From an uncultured bacterium (GTDB taxonomy: Bacteria > Vulcanimicrobiota > Xenobia > Xenobiales > Xenobiaceae), in the NCBI GenBank assembly GCA_934636825.1, contig CAKUBG010000015.1:1-62508 (forward strand): a DNA stretch of 62,508 bases. The letters run 5' to 3'. The notes beneath the pieces were generated by a model. The model saw nothing but the letters and a program-made list of their open reading frames with translations, did not search any database and was not told where the DNA came from. The position numbers and the translations under genes were made by a program. How positions within the stretch are numbered: the stretch's first letter is position 1; each line of letters begins with the position of its first letter. Below are positions 17,421 to 27,208 of this stretch, one piece after another.

Positions 17421-18764
17421 TTATGTCGCGGTAGGCAATTGTTTCCGTGAGCGCATGAAATAATACGTTATACCGATAATATCAGCTAAAGCCCAGCCAA
17501 TAGGCACAGAAAGCCAAATGCCAACTACGCCAATAGCCGGAATGGCTGATAAAGCATAAGCTAAAACTACACGCGTACCTAAAGAAGCAACAGTTAAAAT
17601 TACCGACATGGAAGGCATATTGACAGCGCGGTAATAACCGTAAAGCAAGAATAATATACCTATACCGATATAACAAGCTCCTTCAATGCGTAAATACTGT
17701 ATACCAACAGTGATAATATCCTTTTCTTGCGGATCGATAAAAATTTGCATAAGAGGCTGGGCGAAAGTAAAAACTAAAATACTAATAAGCAAGCAAAACA
17801 CTGCCGAGGTCAGCGCTGCGCTGCGAATACCAAGGCGAATGCGTTCAGGCTGTTTGGCGCCGTAGTTTTGGGCCACATATGTAGAAAAAGCGTTACCAAA
17901 ATCTTGCACCGGCATATAAGCAAAAGAATCGATTTTAACTGCGGCCGCAAAAGCAGCCATAACCACAGTACCAAAACTGTTGACTAAGCCTTGCACCAAC
18001 AAAATACCGAAGTTCATAATCGATTGTTGTACACTAGTCATTACCGATAGATTCACAATTGAAGCTAAATCGGCTTTGTCCCAACACATATCCACTCGCT
18101 GTGGCCGTAATTGTGGGAATTTATTCAAAGTATAAATAGCAATACCAATTCCGGCCAGGAACTGCGCTGCTATCGTAGCCCAAGCGGCGCCCCCTACTCC
18201 CCACTTAAAAACCAGTACAAACAATAAATCCAAACCGATATTGCCTAGAGCAGCTACCGCCAAAAAATATAAAGGTGTTACAGAATTGCCCACCGCGTTA
18301 AGTAAATTGGCAAAATAATTATATAAAAAGGTAGCCATAATGCCAGCGAAAATGATCTTCAAATAGACGCTCATTAAAGGCTGCACTTCTATAGGCACAC
18401 AAAGCCAATGCAAAATATGACCTAGCCCCAAATATACCCCAATATTAAGTGCCAAAGCAACTGCCGCAATTAAGCTGAAAGACATAAAAATGCAACGCCG
18501 CAATTTGTCTAATTGGCCGCTTCCGTATTGCATAGCCATGGCCGCGCCGCTTCCCATACATAAACCGAGCAAAATGGACGTTAAGAAGACCATTAGAGTA
18601 TAGGAAGAGCCAACAGCGGCCAGAGCATTGGCGCCTAAGAAGCGGCTCACAATCCAAGTGTCGGCTATATTGTAAGTTTGCTGTAATAAATTGCCACACA
18701 TTAAAGGCAAAGCAAAACGCAAAATATTTAAAGTTATCGGCCCTTTAGTTAAATTATATTGCAT
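17421..18764 (-). CDS. MATE family efflux transporter (downstream copy)
   Basis: A 447-residue inner-membrane protein with about 12 hydrophobic helices and MATE sequence patterns (LPLMCGNLLQQTYNIADTWIVSRFLG, GSSYTLMVFLTS, QNYGAKQPER). MATE pumps export drugs, dyes or metabolites against a sodium or proton gradient. It is the third gene of a minus-strand operon, starting five bases after the MerR gene. It differs clearly from the first MATE gene, so this is not a recent tandem copy. The substrate is unknown. Confidence 0.93.
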   Translation of the reverse strand: MQYNLTKGPITLNILRFALPLMCGNLLQQTYNIADTWIVSRFLGANALAAVGSSYTLMVFLTSILLGLCMGSGAAMAMQYGSGQLDKLRRCIFMSFSLIAAVALALNIGVYLGLGHILHWLCVPIEVQPLMSVYLKIIFAGIMATFLYNYFANLLNAVGNSVTPLYFLAVAALGNIGLDLLFVLVFKWGVGGAAWATIAAQFLAGIGIAIYTLNKFPQLRPQRVDMCWDKADLASIVNLSVMTSVQQSIMNFGILLVQGLVNSFGTVVMAAFAAAVKIDSFAYMPVQDFGNAFSTYVAQNYGAKQPERIRLGIRSAALTSAVFCLLISILVFTFAQPLMQIFIDPQEKDIITVGIQYLRIEGACYIGIGILFLLYGYYRAVNMPSMSVILTVASLGTRVVLAYALSAIPAIGVVGIWLSVPIGWALADIIGITYYFMRSRKQLPTAT

Positions 18765-18769
18765 AATGT

Positions 18770-19600
18770 TTAATAAACACGCCGCACAGGAATGCGTATT
18801 TCGGTGACATATTGTTTAGGGTCGCTACTCAAGACATTATCTATCAAATTTAATTCTCGCGAAAAACCAATAATTTCTAATTTTTCAGCCTTTATATATT
18901 GCAACATTTTTTGATAATGAGTTGGCGCCTTATCGTGACTACCTTGGAAACGCATAGAGATACATAAACCAGGCTCTATACTGTCAATTTCACCTTCATA
19001 TGTATCTTCATCATCTAAGATGATAAATACTACATCGTAGCGATCGTATTTACCTAAATATAAATTTTCTTTACAAATACCTACACCAACTTTACCTTGA
19101 AAAGTAAGTGGAACTTTTTGATGTTTTTCCAAACGTCTAATTGAATGTTCTAATGACAAATAAGATTTCCATTTGACTGAATCTTTAATCCAAACTAAAC
19201 GACAAGCTTCTGTAGTTAATAATTTTATTTGTTCCAAATTAGAATGACGAGCGTCTCTAATTTGTACCAAACGGTGCTCTATTTTGCGTCCTATAGCTTC
19301 CAACTCACTCTTTTTTTGCTCTACAATCTCTTTATGTTTAAGCAAAGTATTTTCTATTAAATCTAAATCGCGATTATGCACAAATTCAGCGATTTGCTCT
19401 AAAGGCATATCTAAAGCACGCAAGTAACGAATATTAGTGAGAACTTCAAATTGGCGAATACTGTAATAGCGATAGCCTGTTTCCGAGTCTATATACTCAG
19501 GATGAAGAATACCTAAACGCTCATAGTGGCGCAAAGTACCTGCACTAAGTTGAAACATTTTGGCTACATCACCTATTTGAAAAAGTTTTTTCTCGTCCAT
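18770..19600 (-). CDS. MerR family multidrug-type regulator
   Basis: A 276-residue regulator. The N-terminal winged helix (residues 6-45: QIGDVAKMF, GTLRHYERLGILHP, TGYRYYS) and a long coiled coil are typical of MerR proteins. The C-terminal 150 residues resemble the ligand-binding part of BmrR-type proteins, which sense bulky lipophilic compounds. It lies between two MATE genes in one operon, and an excellent MerR-type promoter (21068-21098) stands in front of the operon. It is therefore likely to control itself and both pumps. The ligand class is inference from length and context. Confidence 0.9.
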   Translation of the reverse strand: MDEKKLFQIGDVAKMFQLSAGTLRHYERLGILHPEYIDSETGYRYYSIRQFEVLTNIRYLRALDMPLEQIAEFVHNRDLDLIENTLLKHKEIVEQKKSELEAIGRKIEHRLVQIRDARHSNLEQIKLLTTEACRLVWIKDSVKWKSYLSLEHSIRRLEKHQKVPLTFQGKVGVGICKENLYLGKYDRYDVVFIILDDEDTYEGEIDSIEPGLCISMRFQGSHDKAPTHYQKMLQYIKAEKLEIIGFSRELNLIDNVLSSDPKQYVTEIRIPVRRVY

Positions 19601-19632
19601 ATTACTTTTTTTACGCTCCGCAAATACTAAAA

Positions 19633-20982
19633 TTAAATTGCTGATTGGACTTGCTTATTTTGAGCACGACGTTGCAACCAAGCAAAAGCGATTAAACATA
19701 TTATTACAGAGACAAGCGAGCCAGCCGCTGTTACTAAACCCATGGGGAATAAAGTATGCGGATACATAATTGAAGCTAAATAAACTCCGGGAATACGAGC
19801 AAAAAACAGCGTTATCATATTGTGCATAAAAGACAATTCCGAGTGGCCACAAGCGCAGAAATAACCACTAAAGCAAAAATGAATACCGGCTAACAGGCAA
19901 TCCCAAATATAACCGCGCAAATATTCTCCACCCATAGTGACAACTGTATGATCGGAAGTAAATAAACGTACTACGCTATCAGCATAAAATTGAGCTATTA
20001 CAGAAACTAACAAACCGAAACTGACGGCCATATAAATAGCATAGCGCAAAGTAAGCACAGCTCTTTCTGGCTTTTGAGCGCCGATATTTTGAGCACTAAG
20101 GGCGGAAACAGAAGACAATAAAGACGAAGGTACCAAGAAAAGGAAACCGATAATTTTTTCTACAATGCCTACAGCTGCCGCGTCGTTAAGGCCTCGCCTA
20201 TTGGCAATAATAGTAATGGCAATAAAAGCAATTTGCACAAAACCGTCTTGTAAAGAAACGGGTAAACCAATTTTTATAAGCTTCCCCATAATAAAGTGGC
20301 TAATTTTAAAATCTTCTTTGCTAGGCAAAATTTCTTTATGGCGCACAAACATACATAAGGCCAAAATAACGCTCACAGCCTGTGATAAGGTTGTGCCTAA
20401 AGCCGCACCTACAGGGCCTAAGTGCATAGCTCCAATAAAAATATAATCCAAGACAATATTTACAACACAAGCTACGGCCACAAAATACATAGGACTTTTA
20501 GAGTCGCCCAAGCCGCGATATATAGCACTAATAACATTGTAAGCCGTAATAAACGGTATACCTAAAAAGCAAACAAATAAATAAGCGGCCGTTCCCTGCA
20601 CAGATTCTTGAGGAGTAGACATAATAGATACAATAGGATCGACTAAAAAGGCCAAGACAGCCGTCACGACAACAGAAACTGCAACAAAAAGTACAGAGGT
20701 ATTGCCAATAGCTTGAGCAATTTGTTTTTTATTATCGGCGCCAACTGCCTGAGCGATAGTTACCGTAGAGCCCATAGTTAAGCCAACTATCATAACAGTA
20801 AGCATATGCATAACCTGACTGCCGATAGAAACTGCAGTAATGCTGGCTACCGTATCAAATTGGCCAATAATGAAAAGATCAGCTAAACCATAAAGAACTT
20901 GCAAAAAATAAGCCAATAAAAAAGGCAAGGAAAAATAAACAATATTCTTAAAAACGCTGCCTGAAGTTAAATTTTTTTCCAT
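19633..20982 (-). CDS. MATE family efflux transporter (upstream copy)
   Basis: A 449-residue, twelve-helix MATE transporter, first gene of the MATE-MerR-MATE operon. Diagnostic patches are LYGLADLFIIGQF near the N-terminus, YRGLGDSKSPMYF and AQNIGAQKPERA. The ATG at 20982 lies about 80 bp from the predicted MerR-type promoter. A gap of 32 bp separates it from the MerR gene. The pair of pumps may work on different substrates under one inducer. Confidence 0.93.
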   Translation of the reverse strand: MEKNLTSGSVFKNIVYFSLPFLLAYFLQVLYGLADLFIIGQFDTVASITAVSIGSQVMHMLTVMIVGLTMGSTVTIAQAVGADNKKQIAQAIGNTSVLFVAVSVVVTAVLAFLVDPIVSIMSTPQESVQGTAAYLFVCFLGIPFITAYNVISAIYRGLGDSKSPMYFVAVACVVNIVLDYIFIGAMHLGPVGAALGTTLSQAVSVILALCMFVRHKEILPSKEDFKISHFIMGKLIKIGLPVSLQDGFVQIAFIAITIIANRRGLNDAAAVGIVEKIIGFLFLVPSSLLSSVSALSAQNIGAQKPERAVLTLRYAIYMAVSFGLLVSVIAQFYADSVVRLFTSDHTVVTMGGEYLRGYIWDCLLAGIHFCFSGYFCACGHSELSFMHNMITLFFARIPGVYLASIMYPHTLFPMGLVTAAGSLVSVIICLIAFAWLQRRAQNKQVQSAI

Positions 20983-21067
20983 TAAAGTTTTAGTTCCGCC
21001 TCTGGTGCTTGCTTTTATTATCGCCTAAAAAACCAGAGATTCAGTCGGAGTGCTCCTTCCGCAGGCC

Positions 21068-21098
21068 ACAATAAACTCTACAATTATTATAGAGTCAA
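21068..21098 (-). promoter_or_regulatory. MerR-type promoter of the MATE operon
   Basis: On the minus strand TTGACT (-35) and TATTGT (-10) are separated by 19 bp, longer than the usual 17. The spacer holds the inverted repeat ACTCTA-N9-TAGAGT. A stretched spacer with a central dyad is the hallmark of promoters twisted open by MerR proteins. The first gene of the operon encoding a MerR protein starts about 85 bp downstream. Confidence 0.75.
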
Positions 21099-21121
21099 GC
21101 TTTATTTAATGGCAAATTATT

Positions 21122-21991
21122 TTAATTTTCGGAACTTATAGAGAATTGTTGCTTAGCAATAAGTTGCAAAAACTCCCTCAATCCCGGCTTATGAGTGCGA
21201 GAAATAATATGATAGGTTACATTAGCTTCTGGATCGGAAATAGGTACAATACTGCGATCGTGATAGATTTCTGGAGCCGGCTTTACCACATCAGTAACAA
21301 AACATAAGAGAGTTGAAGTTTTTATCAATTCTTTTAATTCGAAATCGTTAGTTTGAATCAAAAAGCGAGAAGCAGGCATTTTTTGACGACAAAGATCCGT
21401 CCAGAAACCGATTTGTTCACGCAATAAACAATTGAAACCGTTAAGCTCAGATAATTGTAAAGTTGTCGCTTGGCTTAAAGCGTGGCCCTTAGGAATACAC
21501 ACAGATAAATTTTCTTGCATAAAAGGCCAGCATTGAAAACGCTTATCAGCTTGGGCAAAAGGCAAAATGCCAACATCACAAGCGCCAGAAGCAACATTTT
21601 CGATAATATTATCAATAGGAACAATTTGTGAAGAGATAGTCTTCCCAGAAAATTTTGCCGTAAGTGGAGAAAGTAAGACCCACAAAGGCACCGGCGCACA
21701 AGCTTCAATACTGATAGTTTGCAAACTTTGAGCTAAAGCTTGCACGTCTTTTACATAATTTTCCGCTTGTTCTAACAATTGACGAGCTAAAGTTGCCGCT
21801 CTTATTCCCACTTCATTTAACGCTATACGATTCTTACCTCGTTCAAAAAGAGAGGCCCCAAAAGCTTCTTCCACATGGCGCATAGTGCGAGTTAGCGTCG
21901 GCTGAGAAATATGCAAAATTTCAGCAGCGCGAGAAAGTGTACCATTATCAGCAAAGGCTACAAATTGTTTAAGTTCTTCTAAATTCAGCAT
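21122..21991 (-). CDS. LysR family transcriptional regulator
   Basis: A 289-residue LysR regulator. The N-terminal helix-turn-helix (residues 3-60: ELKQFVAFADNGTLSRAAEILHISQPTLTRTMRHVEE) is complete and followed by a periplasmic-binding-like effector domain. It is transcribed away from the aldo/keto reductase gene with 144 bp between them, the usual arrangement in which a LysR protein controls its neighbour. The gap holds the inverted repeats TTTGCT-N12-AGCAAA and CTTACT...AGTAAG, possible binding sites. The effector is unknown. Confidence 0.92.
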   Translation of the reverse strand: MLNLEELKQFVAFADNGTLSRAAEILHISQPTLTRTMRHVEEAFGASLFERGKNRIALNEVGIRAATLARQLLEQAENYVKDVQALAQSLQTISIEACAPVPLWVLLSPLTAKFSGKTISSQIVPIDNIIENVASGACDVGILPFAQADKRFQCWPFMQENLSVCIPKGHALSQATTLQLSELNGFNCLLREQIGFWTDLCRQKMPASRFLIQTNDFELKELIKTSTLLCFVTDVVKPAPEIYHDRSIVPISDPEANVTYHIISRTHKPGLREFLQLIAKQQFSISSEN

Positions 21992-22135
21992 CTTAATTAG
22001 ACCTTTTACTATTTATATTATGAATAGCAGCTTACTAAGTTGATATTGTACAAAAACGATACCAGTAAGTAAAATTTGCTCAGAAGTTAAATAGCAAACG
22101 CTGATAAGCAATTTATATTTTGAAAGGCAGGTTGC

Positions 22136-22990
22136 ATGTATATGGATTTTGTCACACTCAATAACGGAGTAAAAATGCCTAAATTGGGCTATGGAGTTTA
22201 CCAAACTCCGCCAGAAGATACTGAACGCTGCGTATTAGAAGCTATAAAAATTGGCTATCGCAGCATTGATACAGCTCAAGCTTACGGCAACGAAGCTGGC
22301 GTAGGCGCAGCTATTCAAAAATGCGCTTTGCCTCGCGAAGATCTTTTTATTACTACAAAAATTTGGATCAGCAACGCTGGTTACGAAAAAGCTAAGGCTT
22401 CTATCGAAGCTTCTTTGCATAAATTACAGAGCGATTATATCGATCTTTTACTTATTCATCAGCCCTTCGGCGATTATTATGGCACTTACCGCGCCATGGA
22501 AGAAGCCTACAAAGCTGGCAAAGTGAGAGCTATTGGCGTTTCTAATTTTTATCCTGATCGTTACTTAGACCTGGCCACTTTTGCCGAAATTGTACCTGCT
22601 GTCAACCAGGTAGAAACTCACCTTTTCCAACAGCAAAAAGTAGCTAAAGAGTATATGCAAAAACACGGTACCCAAATTATGTCTTGGGGCCCCTTTGCTG
22701 AAGGGCGCAACGATTACTTTAATACGCCAGCTTTAAAAGAAATTGGCGCTAAATACGGCAAAACGCCAGCTCAAGTAGCTCTGCGCTTTTTATTACAAAG
22801 TGACGTGGTAGTCATTCCCAAGTCAACCCACGTTGAGCGTATGCAAGAAAACTTCGATGTTTTTGATTTTGTTTTAGATAAAGAGGATATGCAAAAACTG
22901 TCCGCTCTCGATACTGGCAAAAGCTTATTCTTCTCCCACTACGACCCAGCCACAGTTGAGTGGTTTATGAGCATCTATAACAATTTGTAA
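22136..22990 (+). CDS. Aldo/keto reductase
   Basis: A 284-residue NADPH-type oxidoreductase that reduces aldehydes or ketones. The catalytic tetrad is complete: D45 and Y50 (SIDTAQAYGNE), K75 (TTKIW) and H108 (LLIHQP). The cofactor loop IPKSTHVERMQEN is present. The sequence resembles bacterial AKR5-type (2,5-diketo-gluconate/methylglyoxal) reductases. GAAAGGCAGG precedes the ATG; a second ATG two codons later is also possible. A LysR gene is divergent, and a strong terminator follows. The physiological substrate is not known. Confidence 0.94.
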   Translation: MYMDFVTLNNGVKMPKLGYGVYQTPPEDTERCVLEAIKIGYRSIDTAQAYGNEAGVGAAIQKCALPREDLFITTKIWISNAGYEKAKASIEASLHKLQSDYIDLLLIHQPFGDYYGTYRAMEEAYKAGKVRAIGVSNFYPDRYLDLATFAEIVPAVNQVETHLFQQQKVAKEYMQKHGTQIMSWGPFAEGRNDYFNTPALKEIGAKYGKTPAQVALRFLLQSDVVVIPKSTHVERMQENFDVFDFVLDKEDMQKLSALDTGKSLFFSHYDPATVEWFMSIYNNL

Positions 22991-23007
22991 TGATCGATAA
23001 GTGAAGG

Positions 23008-23054
23008 CAGCCCTTTTCTCTAACATATTAGCAAAGAAAAGGGCTGTTTTATTT
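23008..23054 (+). terminator. Terminator after the aldo/keto reductase gene
   Basis: A perfect 12-bp stem, CAGCCCTTTTCT with AGAAAAGGGCTG, followed by TTTTATTT on the plus strand. Confidence 0.9.
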
Positions 23055-23089
23055 GTACTTATATTCTAGCTAGCAATTCTGAAGGCAGT

Positions 23090-23128
23090 AAAAAAAAGAG
23101 CTTAAACTCACTGTGGAGCTTAAACTCT
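23090..23128 (-). terminator. Terminator after tRNA-Ala
   Basis: On the minus strand AGAGTTTAAGCTC pairs with GAGTTTAAGCTCT (two G-T pairs), followed by eight T residues. It lies 16 bp past the tRNA end. Confidence 0.85.
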
Positions 23129-23143
23129 TACTCTAACTAAACT

Positions 23144-23219
<76 letters not shown>

Positions 23220-23305
23220 ATAACATAAGGCGACGCTTATTATAATGGGCCGCCTTGTGATAGTCAAGGGAGCGCAACTAACTCTGAAGCGCTCCCCCAT
23301 TTTTT

Positions 23306-25891
23306 CTATTCGGCAAGTTTGAAAACCAATTGGAAGTTATCATCATCGCCATTTTTGTTTAAAGAGCTACTGCCAATCATACCTTCAGCTTCACGGGCGG
23401 CCAATTCGGCGCGATCTTCTTCGCTGACATCAATAAGCATACGGCTACCTTCAGGGAATTCACCGTCAATTACCTTGTCGGCCAGGGGATCTTCGATCAT
23501 TTGCTGGATAGCACGACGCAAAGGACGAGCGCCATACTGAGGCTCGCGACAAGAAGCTACCAAAGCGCGTTTGACATCTTGGGAAACTTCAAAATCACGA
23601 TGGTTGGTGCCCAATTCTTTGCGCACTTTGGCCAACATAATATCGACAATCTTAAGCAAATCTTCATTTTCCAAACTATGGAAAACTACCGAAGCATCTA
23701 AACGATTTAAAAATTCCGGTTTAAAGACTTGCTTTGTCTCTTCCAAAACGCGCTTTTTCATACGTTCGAAACGCACTTGGGGCGAGCCTTCATCGCGGTT
23801 GCCGCGCAAGCCCATACTTACGCTGGGATCAGGGTTAGCAAAGCCGATATTGGAAGTGAGAATAACCACTACATTTTTGAAATCGACTACATGGCGCTTA
23901 GAATCGGTCAAACGTCCTTCGTCCATAATTTGTAACAGAACGTTGAAAATATCAGGATGAGCCTTTTCTATTTCGTCAAAAAGCACCACAGAATAAGGCT
24001 TGCGGCGGACAGCATCAGTTAATTCGCCTCCCTCGTCGTAGCCCACATAGCCCGGAGCTGCACCATACAAACGTGAAACGGTAAATTTTTCCGAATATTC
24101 GGACATATCCATGCGAATGAGGGCATTTTCATCATCGAAAAGGAATTGCGCTAAAGTGCGAGCCAATTCGGTTTTCCCCACACCCGTCGGGCCTAAGAAA
24201 AGGAAAGAACCAATAGGCTTATTGGGATCTTTTAAGCCGGCCCTAGCTCTCTTGATAGCACGGCTGACTACTTTAATCGGTTCATCTTGTCCAACCACGC
24301 GTTCATGTAAAATCTGCTCAATATTGCTTAAACGAGCAGCCTCGTTTTGGCTGACGCTATTTAAAGGAACACCAGACATAAGCGAAACTACATAGGCTAC
24401 CGTATCGGTTTTTACCACAGGACGATCGCTCTTAGCTTCAGCGGAATGCTCGCGGCGCTCTTGCCAATCGGCTTCTAAACGATTTAAGACATTGCGAGCC
24501 GCTTCTTCCTTCATGCGCAATTCATCAGCTAACTCGTAATCTTGTTCGGCCAAAGCTTCATCGCGTTTACGCACCAAATCACGCAATTCAGAAGCTTTAT
24601 TTACTAAATCTTGTGGTTTATTGGCTTTAGCTAAGCTGACGCGGCTGCAAGCTTCGTCTATAACATCGATGGCCTTATCTGGCAATAAACGATCAGGCAA
24701 ATAACGATTAGAAAGGCGCACCGCCTCGCGAATAGCTTCTTCAGAAATGTCCACATTATGGAAACTTTCGTAACGATCGCGTAAGCCTAAAATGATACGG
24801 CAAGCTTCCTCTTCGGTAGGCTCTTTGACGTCGACAGTTTGGAAACGGCGCTCTAAAGCCGGATCTTTTTCGATATATTTAGTATATTCACCCACTGTGG
24901 TGGCGCCGATGCACTGAAATTCACCACGAGCCAAAGCCGGCTTCAAAATACTGGAAGCATTTAAGCCTCCCTCGGAGTCGCCAGCACCTACCAAAGTATG
25001 GATTTCATCAATAAAAAGAATAACTTTAGATTTAGCGTTGGTCAGCTCTTTAAGGATCTTGTTTAAGCGATCCTCAAAATCTCCGCGATAGCGAGTGCCA
25101 GCTACCAAACCGGAAAGCGACAAGGAGCAAACGCGCATGCCCTTAAGCTTTTCGGGAACTTCTCCGCTGACAATACGCTGAGCCAAACCTTCAACAATAG
25201 CGGTTTTGCCGACACCAGGATCGCCAATAAGTACAGGATTGCATTTGGTACGGCGAGACAGCACCATAATTACGCGTTCTAATTCATTGTAGCGGCCAAT
25301 CAAAGGATCGAGCTTGCCATCTTGCGCCAACTTGGTAAGATCGCGGCAATAGCTATCTAAAACAGGAGTTTTTGCCGAAGATTTCTTGCTAGAAGCCGCG
25401 TTAGAAACATAGTTGCGCGACTTCTCCTCTTCTTCACCTTTAACTAACATAGCCTTAAGATCGCTTCTCAGGCTCTTAAGGTCGAAATCAAGCAAGCTAC
25501 TTAATATTTCGTTGACTACTTCGGTTTCTTCAGGATAGTCTTCAGCTACTTTTAAAATAGCTAACAAAATAGCTTCGCACCCCACAGCGCTGCGTTCATA
25601 GCGGCGAGAGCACTTAAAAGCTTCCTGGATGATAAGTTTAGCTGCTTGGGTAAACATCATACCTTGGCTGATGTCATCATCGGCCTCACAATGTTCAGCA
25701 GCAAAGCTGTGCAAAAATTCTAAAGTTAAGCCATGTTTTTCTAAAAGATCGCTAACGGCACTTTTGCTATTGGCCGCCAATCCCATTAAGAGATGCTCAG
25801 GGCCGATAGAATTGCTTCCTAAAGCCTTGGCCTCCTCACGAGCGAATACGATTGACATTCTGGCTTCATCTGAAAACGGCTCCATCCCCAT
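23306..25891 (-). CDS. clpC: ClpC-type ATP-dependent Clp protease ATPase
   Basis: An 861-residue Hsp100 unfoldase that feeds proteins to ClpP. It has the double N-terminal repeat (EEAKALGSNSIGPEHLLMGL), AAA domain 1 with Walker A GDPGVGKT (about 222), a UVR-like coiled middle region (RKRDEALAEQDYELADELRMKE) and AAA domain 2 with GPTGVGKTE (about 567). The middle region marks it as ClpC rather than ClpA or ClpB. AAGGAGAG precedes the ATG. The usual Firmicutes partners ctsR, mcsA and mcsB are absent nearby, and I saw no CtsR or CIRCE operator upstream, so regulation differs from Bacillus. Confidence 0.95.
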   Translation of the reverse strand: MGMEPFSDEARMSIVFAREEAKALGSNSIGPEHLLMGLAANSKSAVSDLLEKHGLTLEFLHSFAAEHCEADDDISQGMMFTQAAKLIIQEAFKCSRRYERSAVGCEAILLAILKVAEDYPEETEVVNEILSSLLDFDLKSLRSDLKAMLVKGEEEEKSRNYVSNAASSKKSSAKTPVLDSYCRDLTKLAQDGKLDPLIGRYNELERVIMVLSRRTKCNPVLIGDPGVGKTAIVEGLAQRIVSGEVPEKLKGMRVCSLSLSGLVAGTRYRGDFEDRLNKILKELTNAKSKVILFIDEIHTLVGAGDSEGGLNASSILKPALARGEFQCIGATTVGEYTKYIEKDPALERRFQTVDVKEPTEEEACRIILGLRDRYESFHNVDISEEAIREAVRLSNRYLPDRLLPDKAIDVIDEACSRVSLAKANKPQDLVNKASELRDLVRKRDEALAEQDYELADELRMKEEAARNVLNRLEADWQERREHSAEAKSDRPVVKTDTVAYVVSLMSGVPLNSVSQNEAARLSNIEQILHERVVGQDEPIKVVSRAIKRARAGLKDPNKPIGSFLFLGPTGVGKTELARTLAQFLFDDENALIRMDMSEYSEKFTVSRLYGAAPGYVGYDEGGELTDAVRRKPYSVVLFDEIEKAHPDIFNVLLQIMDEGRLTDSKRHVVDFKNVVVILTSNIGFANPDPSVSMGLRGNRDEGSPQVRFERMKKRVLEETKQVFKPEFLNRLDASVVFHSLENEDLLKIVDIMLAKVRKELGTNHRDFEVSQDVKRALVASCREPQYGARPLRRAIQQMIEDPLADKVIDGEFPEGSRMLIDVSEEDRAELAAREAEGMIGSSSLNKNGDDDNFQLVFKLAE

Positions 25892-26028
25892 AACTCTCTC
25901 CTTGGTATAGAACTAAAACTTGTTGTATTTAAGCGCTCTATTATCTAATAATTCCGAAATTTGGCCTAACTTTCTCAATATCTGTCCCGCCTCCTTTTTT
26001 AACGCTGACAGCGCATAAGAGCTCAACT

Positions 26029-27012
26029 CTAACGCGAAGAAGTGATCCGCACAGCCTCTGCCATAGGCTCAAAGTCGAGTTCAACTGGCACTTGGCCGGC
26101 AGCTAAAAGGCACGCTTGGCCATTTTGTAGCTTTTCAGATTGACTTTGCAAAGAAACATGCAAAGCGCCCTTAGTACAAACAACTATTTCTGGAAAAAGC
26201 GGATCGGTAAGCCAAGCGCTTACATCTTCGGCTTTGAGCACCTCCAAGCGGAAATGTTCAGCCTGAAGCAACACTTGGCCGACAGTAGGCGGTAAAGATG
26301 GCCCGGCTAAGTCCGGCTTTTCCTTTTTGTCCAAATTTACCGACCAACAATCGCGCAAAACAGCAGCCGCTTCTTCAAGGTGCAACTGACGCGGCTGTCC
26401 ATCTAGCCCAAGACGATCCCAATCATAAAGGCGATAAGTCAATTCACTATTCTGTTGTACTTCCAAAACGGTAATTCCCGGCCCTAGAGCATGGACTAAA
26501 CCGGGCTTAAGACAAAGACAATCGCCGACTGTCGGCTTTATTTTACTCAAGAAATTCAGCATTTCCGCTTCGGCAGTATGTAAAAAATCGTTACAATGGC
26601 TGTGCGGATGAACGCCAAAAATGAGCTCTGCTCCAGGCTCACTCTGGGTAACATACCAGGCTTCTTCTTTGCCTTGAGCAGAGCAACCACTTAAGCGGCG
26701 GGCCCAACTGTCATTGGGATGCACTTGAATAGACAGCCAACGCTCGGCCCGCAGCCATTTTATAAGCAGAGGAAAACCAGCCTCGGAATAGTTCTTCATG
26801 TTGCCGAGCCGAGACGGGAAGCGTCGATAAAGTTCGTCTAAAGTGTTCCCGGCATAGAGGCCATTGCTGACAACTTGCGAGCCGCCTACAATCCAAACTT
26901 CTCCAATCGGCTCGGCAGCTTGAGCCACCGATGGACACAAGGTAGCCAGCGTTTTTCCTCCCCAAATACGCGGCGCTAAATATGGCTTGAGTATTAAAGG
27001 ATACAGAAACAT
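26029..27012 (-). CDS. manA: Mannose-6-phosphate isomerase, class I
   Basis: A 327-residue zinc enzyme that interconverts mannose-6-phosphate and fructose-6-phosphate. The metal ligands are visible: Q96 and H98 (IQVHPND), Glu in GKEEAWY (116/117) and H174 (PGLVHALG). It is the short Firmicutes-like form with the two-cupin fold. Its substrate link is sugar uptake or GDP-mannose supply for glycans. It is divergent from the TlpA-like gene, with 196 bp between starts, and lies 137 bp from clpC. No carbohydrate genes adjoin it. Confidence 0.94.
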   Translation of the reverse strand: MFLYPLILKPYLAPRIWGGKTLATLCPSVAQAAEPIGEVWIVGGSQVVSNGLYAGNTLDELYRRFPSRLGNMKNYSEAGFPLLIKWLRAERWLSIQVHPNDSWARRLSGCSAQGKEEAWYVTQSEPGAELIFGVHPHSHCNDFLHTAEAEMLNFLSKIKPTVGDCLCLKPGLVHALGPGITVLEVQQNSELTYRLYDWDRLGLDGQPRQLHLEEAAAVLRDCWSVNLDKKEKPDLAGPSLPPTVGQVLLQAEHFRLEVLKAEDVSAWLTDPLFPEIVVCTKGALHVSLQSQSEKLQNGQACLLAAGQVPVELDFEPMAEAVRITSSR

Positions 27013-27208
27013 TTAGCCCTCAACTTTCGAGGGCAAAAATTTTGTAACGGTTGTTGTTTTCCTCTGCCGCCGAATATTTTTTGGCAGCCTCACTGACAGA
27101 CACAACTAATTAAGCTAATATTAAAGAGCGCTGCTTAAGTTTTTTCGGCATTCTGCGCCACATTTTTAGCTGCCAAAAATCATCATGATCGCGGGAGGAA
27201 TAGAAACC

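Noticed and set aside
25892..26028. CtsR or CIRCE operator upstream of clpC
   Set aside because: No GGTCAAA tandem or TTAGCACTC-N9-GAGTGCTAA seen.
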